From Erythrobasidium yunnanense (taxonomy: Eukaryota; Basidiomycota; Cystobasidiomycetes; Erythrobasidiales; Erythrobasidiaceae), in NCBI GenBank assembly GCA_001600175.1, contig BCJC01000006.1:1801973-1865972 (forward strand): a DNA stretch of 64,000 nucleotides, given 5' to 3'. This document shows, in pieces, positions 1 through 11,010 of the stretch; the stretch's first letter is position 1; the number at the start of each line of letters is the position of its first letter. The notes below the pieces were generated by a model. It did not search any database. It saw only the letters and a program-made list of their open reading frames with translations, and had not been told where the DNA came from. A program made the translations under genes and the position numbers.

Positions 1-484
1 ACGCGCAGAAACATGTGACAAAAAGCGAAGTCGCGCAGAACAGGCCCAAGCTTCGCTTACATTGTATCGACGCTATACGCAGTGTGAGCCATATGAACTG
101 CCCAGCTTGCTGCATCGAGTGATAGAAGGCAAGAACGAGAACTTACCAGATCCTGGCTGTTTTGGCCTCCTGATCAAACGAGACAAGGCTGGTCTCAGCT
201 ACAGTCCTATGAAGGCCAGCTCCATGCAATGATATACAGCATGTGCATCTACTCTGTACTGTGTGTGCAAAATTTCTTCTTCAGCGCGTACCTGGCTACG
301 TTTTGCCGAGCCGCGGAGATCTGTCAGCAATGACGGCTGTGACTGACAAAGCACAAACCGGCAAGATATGATAGCCGAGAAACTGCGACATTTCGTGTCA
401 GAGAGAGAAGAAATCTTCAACGTCAAACTCCGACTGCTCCCTCTTCTTCTCTTTTCACCACAACAACCCAAAAGATTATTTATC
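1..484. other. left-edge intergenic and leader region, no confident gene
   Basis: No confident gene is visible. The last 60 or so bases before the start at 485 are rich in C, T and A, as usual for fungal leaders. On the minus strand there is a donor-like GTAAGT near 140-145 following a short open stretch (about 190-146), and an AG near 118 followed by another open stretch to the window edge. This could be the 5' end of a minus-strand gene lying to the left, but no start codon or homology supports it. Confidence 0.3.
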
Positions 485-1765
485 ATGGCCCCATCCAACA
501 AAGCTCTCTTCTTCAAGCAGGTCCCATCAGAGCTACCGAAGCTTGGCCAAGACATCGCCGTCGATGATGCTCCTATAGACTTTGACGCTGAACTGCCCAG
601 CGGAGCCATCCTCGTCAAGGTGGGTCATCGTTCACACCTTGTGCATTCAGCATTTCTCTGACAGCTTGCTCACGTAGAACCTCTACATCTCCCTCGACCC
701 CTACATGCGAGGAAGGCTGCGCGATCCTTCCAAGAAGTCATACGCCCCTCCTTTCCAGCTCAACCAACCTATGGACTCCAGAGTAGTCGGCAAAGTCGTC
801 AAGTCCAACAACTCGAAATTCCCAGAAGGATCGACGTATGTCGGATTCAGCAAGATTTCGAATTATGCTATCATTCCGGAACAGTACTTGGCACAGAGTA
901 AAGTCATCGATAACAAGCAGAATATCGATCTGCCAAACTACCTGGGAGCTCTAGGAATGCCCGGTCTTACAGCATGTGCGTCTGTCTCTCCCTCTCTTGC
1001 TCAGCATGGACTAACGTGAGATTACAGATTCATCCTTCTATGACATTGGCCAGCCAAAGAAGGGCGAGACGATCTTCGTCTCAGCTGCTTCGGGCGCTGT
1101 CGGACAACTAGTCGTGCAGCTCGCAAAGCACGAAGGCTTGACAGTCATTGGAAGCGTAGGAGATGATGAGAAGTTGAAGTTCATCAATGAAGAGTTGAAG
1201 TGCGACCATGCTTTCAACTACAAGAAGGAGTCAGCAGAAAGCGCACTCAAGAGGTTCGCACCGGATGGTATCGATATCTTCTACGATGTGAGCAGTGACG
1301 ACTATCGAGTTGAGCGCTATACTGATGCTCTGTTGCGCAGAATGTCGGCGGAGAGACTCTTGACGCTGCTCTCGGTGTCATGAAGGATCATGGACGTGTA
1401 GTAGGCTGCGGTATGATCTCCCAGGTGAGCTGGCCTCCACTCTAGTATGCTGTGCAGTTACTCACGTCGGTGTTGTGTCTCCTCAGTACAACCTGAAGCC
1501 CGAAGAGCAGTACAAGCTCAAGAACCTGGGCATGGCACTCGTCGCCAAACGCTTAACACTACGCGGCTTCATTGTGGGGGATGCCAACATGGGACCCAAG
1601 TATACGAAAGAGCACCAGGTGAACGTCTCGAAATGGTTGGCGGATGGCTCATTCAAAGCAAAGGTCGATATCGTGAAGGGTATCGAGAAGGCAGGCGAAG
1701 CACTCCTCATGCTCTTCAATGGAAAGAACCGAGGAAAACTGGTACTGCAGGTCGCAGATGAGTAG
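485..1765 (+). CDS. MDR-family NAD(P)H-dependent oxidoreductase (prostaglandin-reductase/alkenal-reductase type)
   Basis: Medium-chain dehydrogenase of the zinc-independent subgroup that reduces activated double bonds (leukotriene B4 12-hydroxydehydrogenase / alkenal double-bond reductase family), probably cytosolic. Five exons: 485-619, 678-975, 1028-1287, 1341-1424 and 1487-1765, summing to 351 codons, close to the usual family length of 330-350. The N-terminal GroES-like half carries LDPYMRGR, typical of this subgroup. The Rossmann half carries the dinucleotide motif SAASGAVGQLVVQLAK (AxxGxxG), and exon 4 carries the family pattern NVGGETLDAAL. The catalytic-zinc cysteines of true alcohol dehydrogenases are not seen. 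The start was chosen because MAPSNKALFF is followed directly by the conserved N-terminal domain and is preceded by a CA-rich leader. The exact substrate cannot be read from the sequence; detoxification of reactive aldehydes or enones is the likely role from the family. Confidence 0.9.
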
Positions 1766-1959
1766 GCGGTGGCATAGATGTTTGTTAGAATCTGTCATAG
1801 AACGATAGGTCCAGCATGAAATAGACGAAATACGTCGCATTGAAGCAGTGTATCAAGCCAGTAGAAAGGATAACCGGGCAATGCACTTCGACCAGATGCC
1901 CTTCCCGTCCAGCTTGTCCAAATACGGTCGGACTCTTGCGAACTGCTAGAAGCCAGCTC

Positions 1960-4900
1960 ATGCGCCATCATGGACGCAGAACTGCAATACTACTGCAGTG
2001 TCGATGTAGCAGGCGTGCTTTCAGCGTCGTGCGACCGGTCCAGCAAGAGGCTGCGACCGATGCAGGCGGTCCGATTGACAGCAGCATCATAACCCACGCT
2101 GTCCCGAACGACAGTTGGTTTCACGAACTGCAGAAATTTCACGATGAGCTGAATGATGGATTCCCTGCTGTCTCAGTCGTCAGAAACCAAGTCGGTGTCC
2201 AGCTACTTTCGCCTGTCCTGCATGACCAAGTCTTTGGGACGAACGCCTTTCCTCCACTCGATAGAAGAGCCTTAAAGATCTCTAAAACACACTTGGAACG
2301 CCATGGTCTAGCTACGAAAGAAAGTCCCATCATCAAGCAGACTGATTTCACCTTGCCGAAACTCCAAGGAAACAACATCGAAGAACACTTCTATAACATT
2401 GGATCGAAGCATTCTGAACCGTACAGGAGGTATGCGGAAGACCTGAGTAAGGCAACTCTGCCGCCCCAGCCGGATACATGGCAGCAATTGCCTGGATGGA
2501 CGAGATACGAACAGGACGGAGCTTGGGAGCCTGTCGATTCACCTCCCGACAATGCACTAGTCTTCGATGTCGAAACGCTATATAAAGTCTCGTCGTACCC
2601 CGTAATGGCAGTCGCAGCCTCTGAGACGCATTGGTATGGCTGGGCATCACCTTGGCTTCTCGGACAGAGCACAGACATGGTACAACTCATCCCTTTCTCA
2701 AGCAAGAAAGCGCAATTGATTGTAGGCCATAACGTAGGATACGACAGAGCGAGGATCAGGGAGGAATACAGTATCGAGAAGACGGAGATGCGCTTCTTGG
2801 ACACGATGGCATTGCACGTCGCTGTCCGTGGTCTATCGTCGCATCAGCGGATACCATGGATGAAGCATCGGAAGCGGAAAAAGAAGGAAGAGGAAGAAGG
2901 CCTAGATTTCTCGGTCGATGAAACCTCCTCCTCTTCGGAATCTGCCACTCCTTCTCGCTCACCCACTTCCTCTCGCAAGTCCACACCCTCTTCTTCATCA
3001 TCGTCAGCATCGGCATTTGCAGACGGCGCTGTCAACAAATGGGAAGATGTCAGCTCCATGAACTCCCTCGTCGACGTCGCGAAGCTACACTGCGACATCG
3101 ACATCGACAAATCAGCTAGAGACTGGTTCAGCTCTGAAGACCCTCAAGAGATTGTAGATCAGTTCCAAGAGCTTATGACATACTGCGCGAACGATGTCCT
3201 CGTAACGCACAAAGTCTTCAAAGTCGTCTTACCTGCTTTCACACAAGCATGTCCGAATCCAGTCTCCTTCGCTGGCGTGCTGCATATGGGAAGCTCCTTC
3301 TTACCCGTAGACGACTCATGGGAGAGATTCATCGATACAGCGGAAAGCCTGTATCAGAACTTGACGAAAGGCGTAGAGACGGAACTCTACCGTATTGCTG
3401 AAGAAGCCAGAAAAATGATCTTCAAGTACGACAAGGATGGGAGACCTATATATGAATCAGATCCTTGGCTCAGACAGCTGGATTGGACGCCGAAAAAAGC
3501 GAGACCGATCGATACGTCGCGCTTGTTGGGGATCGCGGAGATACCTGAGGAGGCAGAGGAGGAGCAGGTTGAGGTTGGAAGTGATACTACGGAGGCCGAA
3601 GATTCGGGTTTCGAATCGAGCTGCGATAATGCAAATACGGCAACGTCGACTTCGACAGCAGCTGAACTACCGGAGGAGTCAGACACCTCCAGCAGCGCAC
3701 AAGCACCTCTTCGCGATGCGAAGCATGACGTGCCACAACCACAAGCATCTTCCACATCACAAAGTGAGGCACGCCCTGCATGGCATAAGAGCCTCTTTTC
3801 AAGAGCTAGTGGACAGATCACTCAGACTGGCTGGGATCAGATCGTCCCTCTTCTTTTAACCATGTCATGGAAAGGCTACCCTCTCCGATACAGCCTCGAG
3901 GAAGGCTGGTTTTATGCCGTGCCGAAAGCGAACAAGAAGGCGATATCTGCTCTGCCGAACCAGTTAGACGAGCAGCTAGCTGGTACGGAGAACATATCTT
4001 TCCGTCCTTTCGCGGTTATCAAGCGAAGCATGCTATCATCTAGGCTCAAGCTTTCGATTCAGCGAAAAAATCTTGGCTCTTCGTCCCATCTGGATTTCGT
4101 TGAAGAGCTCTGTGAGCTTGGATTGACAGGGAAAGACGGTCTGCAGAAAGCACGAAAGCGACCAGATCTACAAGAGAGGGTGCTAAAGCTAGCAGACGCT
4201 GCAGTGTCCCTCGACAAGACGCAGCGTGAAGCCGATCCTTGGCTTTCGCAACTTGATTGGACAGGCTGGGAGAAGCCAATAACGAACGCCCAGATTGAGG
4301 GTAATGCGACCCCGGCCAGCGGACATGATATAGACAGCCCGGCCATCATGCAAGAAGGCTCCCCTAACTTATCGGAAGATGCTATCATCGAGGCCGCATC
4401 GCCATTATCTACCGAAAGAAGGAAAGGAACACTCTTCGATGATGACAGCACTCCATCCACGTCGCAGACAAGATCCTTCTCTACGACTCCTTCGCGTCCA
4501 AATGGCGAAGAGCCTGTGCGCAGGAGTAGCCGCCTGTTTAGCGGATCCGAGGACAGCAGCAATTCAAGTCCTACTGAATCCGCTACTACGGAATCCGTCG
4601 ATGAAGAGTCCTTCTCCCCTCCCTCAGCTAGCAAGAAAACAGTCAAGACAAAGAAGGCTACTCCTTCAGCAGAGAAGCCGAGCGAGAAAGACCTAAGCGA
4701 CGCTGTATGGCCTCACTGGTATTGGCACATGTGGAGACCTCGGAAAGATGCCAAGGATCAAGGCGCAATGGATCTATCTATTCGCTCAAAGGCTGCTCCT
4801 TTGCTTTTGAAGCTCACATGGCAAGGGTATCCTCTTGCTTCTTCCCGCCAGCACGGCTGGCTATACCGAGTGCCCAAAACAGAATGGCAGGAGCCCAGTG

Positions 4901-6765
4901 AGGACGCCGGAGACGTACCCAAGCCAGTCGAATTCCAATTGAATGCAGACATCAATCTTGAGGAAGATACCGAGCATCTCTACTTCAAGCTTCCTCACAA
5001 AGATGGTGCTGAAGGTAATGTTGGCACGCCTCTATCGAAAGCCTTCATGCCAGCATTCGAAGAAGGTATCTTGAGCAGCGAGTACCCAGCTGCCTCGAAG
5101 GCTCTGGACATGAATGCACAGTGCAGCTATTGGATCAGCGCACGCGAGCGAGTCAAGGGCCAGCTTGTGGTATGGGAAAAGCAGAAAGGCGAGCAAGGGT
5201 TTCCAACAACGTCTGACAAGGCCAAACACGGAATGATCCTTCCACAAGTCGTGACTATGGGAACTGTCACTCGTCGAGCTGTCGAAAGTACCTGGCTAGC
5301 AGCTTCGAACGCAAAGAAGAATAGACTAGGCTCCGAGCTCAAAGCTATGATCAGAGCGCCGGAAGGATGGAAGATTATTGGTGCAGATGTCGACTCGGAA
5401 GAACTCTGGATCTGCTGTGTCATGGGAGATGCCCAATTCGGAGTACATGGAGCAACGGCGATAGGCTGGATGACTCTGGAAGGAACAAAATCAGCAGGCA
5501 CAGATCTCCACTCGAAGACTGCTTCTATCCTGGGCATCAGTCGTGACAAGGCGAAAGTCTTCAACTATTCTCGTATATACGGCGCAGGCGTCAAGCATGC
5601 TACCCAATTACTACTCCAATCGAACCCGAAGCTTACGAAGGGCGAAGCTGAGAATCTAGCCAAGACGCTTTATGCCTCGACAAAAGGTCTCAAGCAACAT
5701 AGCGTAAACAATCGCTTTGAGCGCAAGTTCTGGCATGGCGGTACAGAAAGCCATGTCTTCAACACTTTAGAAGCCATTGCGATGGCTGCAGATCCCAGAA
5801 CACCCGCTCTAGGCTGTGGTATCACTGCAGCTCTAGCCAAGGCTAACCTGCCAAAGACCGAGAAATCCAGAGCTGGAGAAGATTTCATGCCCTCACGCAT
5901 CAATTGGGTCGTACAGAGCAGCGGTGTCGATTATCTTCATCTTCTTATCGTCTCAATGGAGTACCTCTGCAAGAAGGTGAGACAAACTCGTTCCCACTTC
6001 GATAGCTGATCAATACTGAGATTTTGACTTGCTACAGTTTGGTATCACGGCACGATTCATGATTTCAGTACACGATGAAATACGTTACCTCGTAAAAGAG
6101 GAAGATCAACATCGAGCAGCACTGGCACTACAAATTAGTAATTTATGGACCAGAGCTCTCTTTAGCTACAAGCTGCAGATGGAATCGCTGCCACAGGTAA
6201 GCGCCAGTCTCTCATTTTGCTGAATCTCGGGCTGATACTCGCGATTCTTCAGTCTTGCGCATTCTTTTCGGCTGTAGATTTGGATCACGTCCTTCGAAAA
6301 GAGGTCAATATGGACTGCGTGACACCATCTCAAAAAATGCCTATCCCGCATGGGAAAATACAAACTATCGAGGAGACGATCGAAGCAACCAACAACGGCT
6401 CACTATATGCAGACGGTCGTCCGATGTCCGAGCAATCAGATTCCACCAACGAGACCCTGTCTCTAGGCCAAGCAGCGGTTGCGCCATCTGCAATCAACTA
6501 TCGTTGTGAAGGGTTCGAAGAGATCCTCTTCTTGGAGGCACAAAATGCCACTAGCAAAGAGGCTCTTTCAGAAGTGTTCAATCAAAGAAATGATCACCGG
6601 CACGAACTCGACTGGGACACGGGCGCCTCATCCGCTGCCCGGTATAACCCGTCGGGCAAGACAAGTAGTTCTGCTTCCTCTTCAAGAGCAGCAGCTGCGG
6701 CGAAGCGAGTGGGACCTCCTATCACCTCCTTGCCAACTCGACGAGCACCAGAAAGGGAGGCATGA
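1960..6765 (+). CDS. MIP1: mitochondrial DNA polymerase gamma, catalytic subunit
   Basis: Family A polymerase that replicates mitochondrial DNA. Three exons: 1960-5976, 6038-6196 and 6253-6765, giving 1,562 codons (yeast Mip1 has about 1,254). The first 30 residues are basic and Ser/Arg-rich, as in a mitochondrial presequence; an in-frame codon at 1840 is possible but the ATG at 1960 gives the better presequence. Exonuclease motifs are intact: Exo I FDVET (about residue 201), Exo [12 protein letters not shown] (about 255) and Exo [13 protein letters not shown] (about 407). Polymerase motifs are intact: A GADVDSEE (about 1141), [14 protein letters not shown] (about 1197) and C HDEIR (about 1351), followed by the conserved [16 protein letters not shown] Ser-rich acidic insert lies between Exo II and Exo III, and the spacer between exonuclease and polymerase appears internally duplicated (see findings). 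The C-terminal 100 residues are low-complexity. Confidence 0.96.
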
Positions 6766-6918
6766 GCCTTTGGGTAGTTTAGTCTATCGTATGTCAATAG
6801 GGCCAAGTGTAGCGATAGAACAAGCAGTATAGCGCTTTGTTGTTGACAACAACAGGTAGATAGAGCAAGTCATTATTGCAGGGTGTATAAACATCTTCCA
6901 TCTCTCACTTTCGGCGCT

Positions 6919-9567
6919 TCATGCGACATACTTCCTCTGTTCTCCCCTAGAATTGGTCGTCCAGTCTAAGAATTGCACAAACTTGTTCGCAGCCGCCATG
7001 CTAGGGCTTGTAAGTTTCCGTGCAGCGTCTTCCTCTTCTTTCCCAGTCTGATCGCCACTCTGTGCTCGGATGGCAGATGATGCACTACGCCATGAGAACA
7101 GGCTTGCACTTCCTCCAGCTAGTAAAGACCCAAGTAGATTCGCTCGCGCATGGTGGGAGTGCGAAGGCCCCGGGGCGCCATACGTACTTGGTTCTCGTAG
7201 GGGTGTAAGTGCTGCAGGAGGAGCTAAGGCGTGCTTCTCGAACCGTGGTGGAAGCCTTAAGCCTTCTTCCGCTAACTGACTATGCCGCGGCTCGTCGTAG
7301 AGAGCTCTCGCACTGCGTAGTTGTGCAAGTGCGCGTTCGTGAAACGCGATTTGCCCATCGAGAATCGTTTGTGTGGTCTTCCGTAGGTCGGCTTGCCGCT
7401 GCTGGTGCACCTGGCCGATCTCCGCAGATATGGCGTTCAGGACAGTCTCGAACTTGGCTTCCAGACCGTCATCAGCCTATAACAATACCTTGTTTAGCCT
7501 CTGTAAGAAGTATGGGAAAGCAAATGAGGCTTTACCTGCTGGCCCAGCTCGCGCTGCTTCAGGTATTCTTCCAGGTGGGATTGAGCCGATCTGTGCATGT
7601 CGACGAGCGCCTACAAAGGACGTCAACACTAGAGCTGAGGGTCCGAAGCCGACTTTACCTTATGCCGTTGATTCGGTGCATCGATCTCCGCCAGCGATTC
7701 CAGCGGGGCGAGCAGGACAGTCTGGGCCTATACACAGCCATATCAGCTTCTTCATTCTGGCCATATGGTACCAAGGACACTCACATTAGCTTCATAAAGC
7801 CCTGCTATCGTATTGAAAGCCCCCGCCGCTTCTTGTATCGCCTTCGTGCTGCTCAAACAGGCTTTGCAGTCATCTTTCCAGCAGAAAGCACCTTGATTAT
7901 CTTGCATACGATGTGCTTTTGCTAAGAAGCGAGACCGCTGGAGAGGGTCGACCGGAAGATCTACGCCTCGGGCAGACGGAGGGAGATCGATAGGGTCTGC
8001 GAGTCCTGCGATGAGCTTGTATAGACTGTGAGATAGTGTCTGTACGGCTGCACCAGTATCTGCAGTAGGAAACGTCAAGTCAGTCACTAGTCATACTTTT
8101 CTCACGGGTAAACTCACTTTGTGTGCTAGCACGATATTCAGCCAGACCATATTTAACTGCACCTATTCCTTGGCCTTTCTCCACTGCTTCTATATGCGTA
8201 GCGAAGTTCTCGACCTCTTCGCTTGACTCTTCGAGCAGGTCCGAAATGTCGAAACAGTTTCCATCGTGGTCGACTCGCTCGAAAAACCTGTATGGGTCGA
8301 TAGCGGTCGCACGTAGCAATCTACGATGTAAAGATCGCTGGTACTGCTATAATCGTAAAGCGAAGTCTCAGCTGATTTGATATTCGCTAATCAGGTGAGG
8401 GACAAACCGCACCTCTTCATCGTCGTTTGTCAGGAAGTCAATCATAGCTTCATGGCTCATGACAAGTGGATGTCTTATGATTCTCCTCAAGTATCGCTCC
8501 AAGTCCCTCCTGCGCACGTTCAGGAAATCCTGTGTGAACCGCCCAGTGAGTTTCTTTTCCGGCAATGCTGGTATACTGATCAATGGATAACTCATGCGGA
8601 GTATGGTGTCGAGATGCTGGAAGTGGTTATAGCGACGATGTACGCAATTATGCTTCATGATCCTTTCCACGTTGTTGTCGGTATCGATATTGTCCGAGTG
8701 CGATGAAGAGGAAGTGGTGCATGTGATTTCGTACGCCGTGTATTCACTTTCTTTGCTCGTTGAAGGTCGATGTGAATATGATGGAATAGAAAGGTGTGAT
8801 ACTAGAGAGCTTTCGATCCAGTGTCCATCTATGATTTGCGCCAGGTCTACATCCTCCTGCTCTGTATGAGCTTTGTCGTTTGAGAGTAAATATGCTTCAA
8901 CTGCGTTGTGCGGCCGCGTCAGATTAAGAGATGCTTGGCGAGTTCTGCTAGCTGTGGTCTGAGAACTCTCGATGATCGCTGCAGGGGACGAGGCAGTTTC
9001 AGGCTTGGCTTCGAGTACCGAGTCGTTCTTCGTCTCGGAAACATCTTCGGCCCTTGTCTGGGAGACATCTGGGTCCGGTAACAGCTTCAAGTCTTCGACT
9101 GTCTGACCCGACGTAACAATGCCCAGCCCGGTAGCGCTCGTCGTTGACATTGTGGCTGTCTCTTCGAACTTGGGAGCAGCTTGCTGCGGTTCAGGCTCGC
9201 TTGCGCTCACAGGCACAGCTTCGTTCAGGGTGCTCGGAACATACTGGAATCACGTTAACATCAGCTAAGAACTACAGCAGAGCACCACGAATGGCTTTCG
9301 TACCTCATAGAACCCTCTTGCTATAAGGCCGCGCGTCAATTGCGTAGTATCCTCCAGTTCCCTCTCGTTTCCATGCTCATCCACAAGCATTCCCAAACTC
9401 CATCCCTCCGTCATATCCTCGCAGAATATCAATATAGCATCGTCTTTGGCATAGCTTAACTCGCCGTACTTGCTTTCCCCAATGAAACTGAAGAGCGTCT
9501 TTGCGGGCAAAGGAGTTTCGAGGATGAGTCGGCCGTCGCTGGCGCTCTGTACGGTGAGTGTCGACAT
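6919..9567 (-). CDS. sorting nexin with SH3-PX-BAR architecture
   Basis: Membrane-remodelling sorting nexin of endocytic or endosomal traffic. Exons on the minus strand: 9567-9304, 9243-8408, 8320-8118, 8059-7785, 7727-7659, 7610-7536 and 7476-6919, about 759 codons. Exon 1 encodes an N-terminal SH3 domain (ALYDF-type core replaced by KTLFSF, then ELSYAKDDAILI and RGFYEYVPS). After about 170 low-complexity residues, exon 2 carries the phosphoinositide-binding PX domain (YTAYEITC, VHRRYNHFQHLDTIL, PALPEKKLTGRF, RRRDLERYLRRI). Exons 3-7 encode the helical BAR domain, with small exons joined in frame. A 69-base stretch near 7212-7144 has GT and AG ends and could be an optional intron. The order SH3-PX-BAR is that of animal SNX9/18/33; the last about 110 residues are not recognised. 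The start at 9567 is the first ATG before the SH3 fold. Confidence 0.85.
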
Positions 9568-9967
9568 GCAGGGTAAGCTGAAACTGATGGATTAGTGATG
9601 ACTTAGAGTACACGCAAAGACAAACGCCGTGTTGCGAAGGGGCCTATGATCTGGCCTGGCGGATTGGAAGGGGTCGGAGCTGGCTTTTGCATAATGTTGC
9701 GAACCGGACGTTGCAGAAACTTAGCATATCATTCAAAGACACTCTGTTACTCGTTGATGTCGTTGGAAGCTCGAAAAGCCGGCCAGAGAGATGTAGCGAG
9801 ATCGCGCGAAGAAGTTGCATGATCGCAGTGCTGGCTTCGTTGTTGCACAGTACGATATAGATTGGTGATACTATCCCGCGATGCCTCGTATTTCTGGCTT
9901 TCCTGTTGCTTTCTGTTCAAGCAAGCTCTTTCGACTTCTTCTTTCTCGTAAATCCAACTCTGCAATA
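9568..9967. promoter_or_regulatory. shared divergent promoter region, sorting nexin / SDH5
   Basis: About 400 bases separate the divergent starts of the sorting nexin (minus) and SDH5 (plus). I see no defined box. Part of the right side is pyrimidine-rich (CTTTCGACTTCTTCTTTCTC near 9926-9945), typical of fungal 5' leaders. An in-frame ATG at 9881 could extend Sdh5 upstream. Confidence 0.4.
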
Positions 9968-10813
9968 ATGATTCCCGCAACATCACGTAGAATGCTCCAA
10001 TCAGCAGCAAGAAGGACAACGACATTGCCTGCTGCAAGGCTCTCTTTTGCTGCTTCATCCCGTTATGCCTCCACCTCATCGTCATCCGCTTCTGCATCCG
10101 CATCGAAAATGAAAGAAGAGCGGGATGACACAGTGACTGCGCCTGGTCTGGCTGATGATCCATGGGCTATTCCCATGCAACATCCTGGAACGATGCCTGA
10201 AGAGATTCCACGAGCACCCGGTGAGTATGCACAACACAAGCCGGCGATGTCCGATGTCGTCTTGCAGCTCAAGCAGCACACCCATCTATCGTCGTTACAT
10301 GAGCTGACAGATATGCTGTGATGGTGCAGGCGGCGACTCGAAGCACCCAGAGGGCAGATCAGCCGATGAGGAAACAGAGACGATGCGCGCAAGACTTGTC
10401 TATCAGAGCAGGAAGCGTGGTATTCTAGAGACAGACTTGCTCCTCAGCACATTCATAGACTCGGGGAAGCTCAAGAATATGACGAGGGCAGAGATGGAGG
10501 AGTACGATAGGGTGAGCTCCGTATTGGTTTGTCTGTGCCAGGCGATAGGCTGAGGCAGGTGAACGTAGATGCTCACGCTCCCGGATTGGACTATCTACTA
10601 CTATGCGATAGGCAAGCAGAAGCCGCCTCAGGATTCAGAGTGGGCAAATTCCAAAGTGTTGGGTAGGCTCCGTTTCTTCTGCCTTGTCGTTTTCTACAAG
10701 CTGACTTCTTGTGAATGACAGCCGAACTGTCGAAGCATGCTGCTAATGAAGGGAAAGTGATGCGCAAGATGCCAAATGTGAATGCATATGGCGTTGCGGG
10801 TGTGCAGGGATAG
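9968..10813 (+). CDS. SDH5: succinate dehydrogenase assembly factor 2 (flavinylation factor)
   Basis: Mitochondrial matrix factor needed for covalent FAD attachment to the succinate dehydrogenase flavoprotein subunit (SDHAF2/Emi5). Four exons: 9968-10220, 10330-10511, 10569-10662 and 10722-10813, 206 codons. The N-terminus is Arg/Ser-rich with no acidic residue for about 45 positions, as in a mitochondrial presequence. The family core is clear: [20 protein letters not shown], then [22 protein letters not shown]-type sequence (here [15 protein letters not shown]) and a C-terminal lysine/asparagine stretch. Length and domain match the family. ATG 9881 is in frame and would add 29 residues; 9968 was preferred because it begins the presequence cleanly. 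Confidence 0.93.
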
Positions 10814-11010
10814 GGCAGCCGTCCCGTAAATCAGACCTCTCGTCAACTGTCATTCTATATCGTGTATCCGTAGTGCCAATGCATCCATCTCTGCTCATTA
10901 CTGCCTGATTGTGCCTGTCTTGCCTGTCATCGATTGTGATCGTCGCTGAAAATAGCTTTATCATCCAGATTGTCTTGTCTTTCTTTCTTTCTATCGCCAA
11001 TCTGCCTACA

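Noticed and set aside
1-250. Possible 5' exon of a minus-strand gene ending at a GTAAGT near 145
   Set aside because: Open stretches are short, no in-frame start is found and no homology is recognisable; kept only as a note in the left-edge feature.
2139-5903. Minus-strand and alternate-frame open stretches over polymerase gamma
   Set aside because: Shadows of the plus-strand gene; the conserved polymerase and exonuclease motifs are all in the plus frame.
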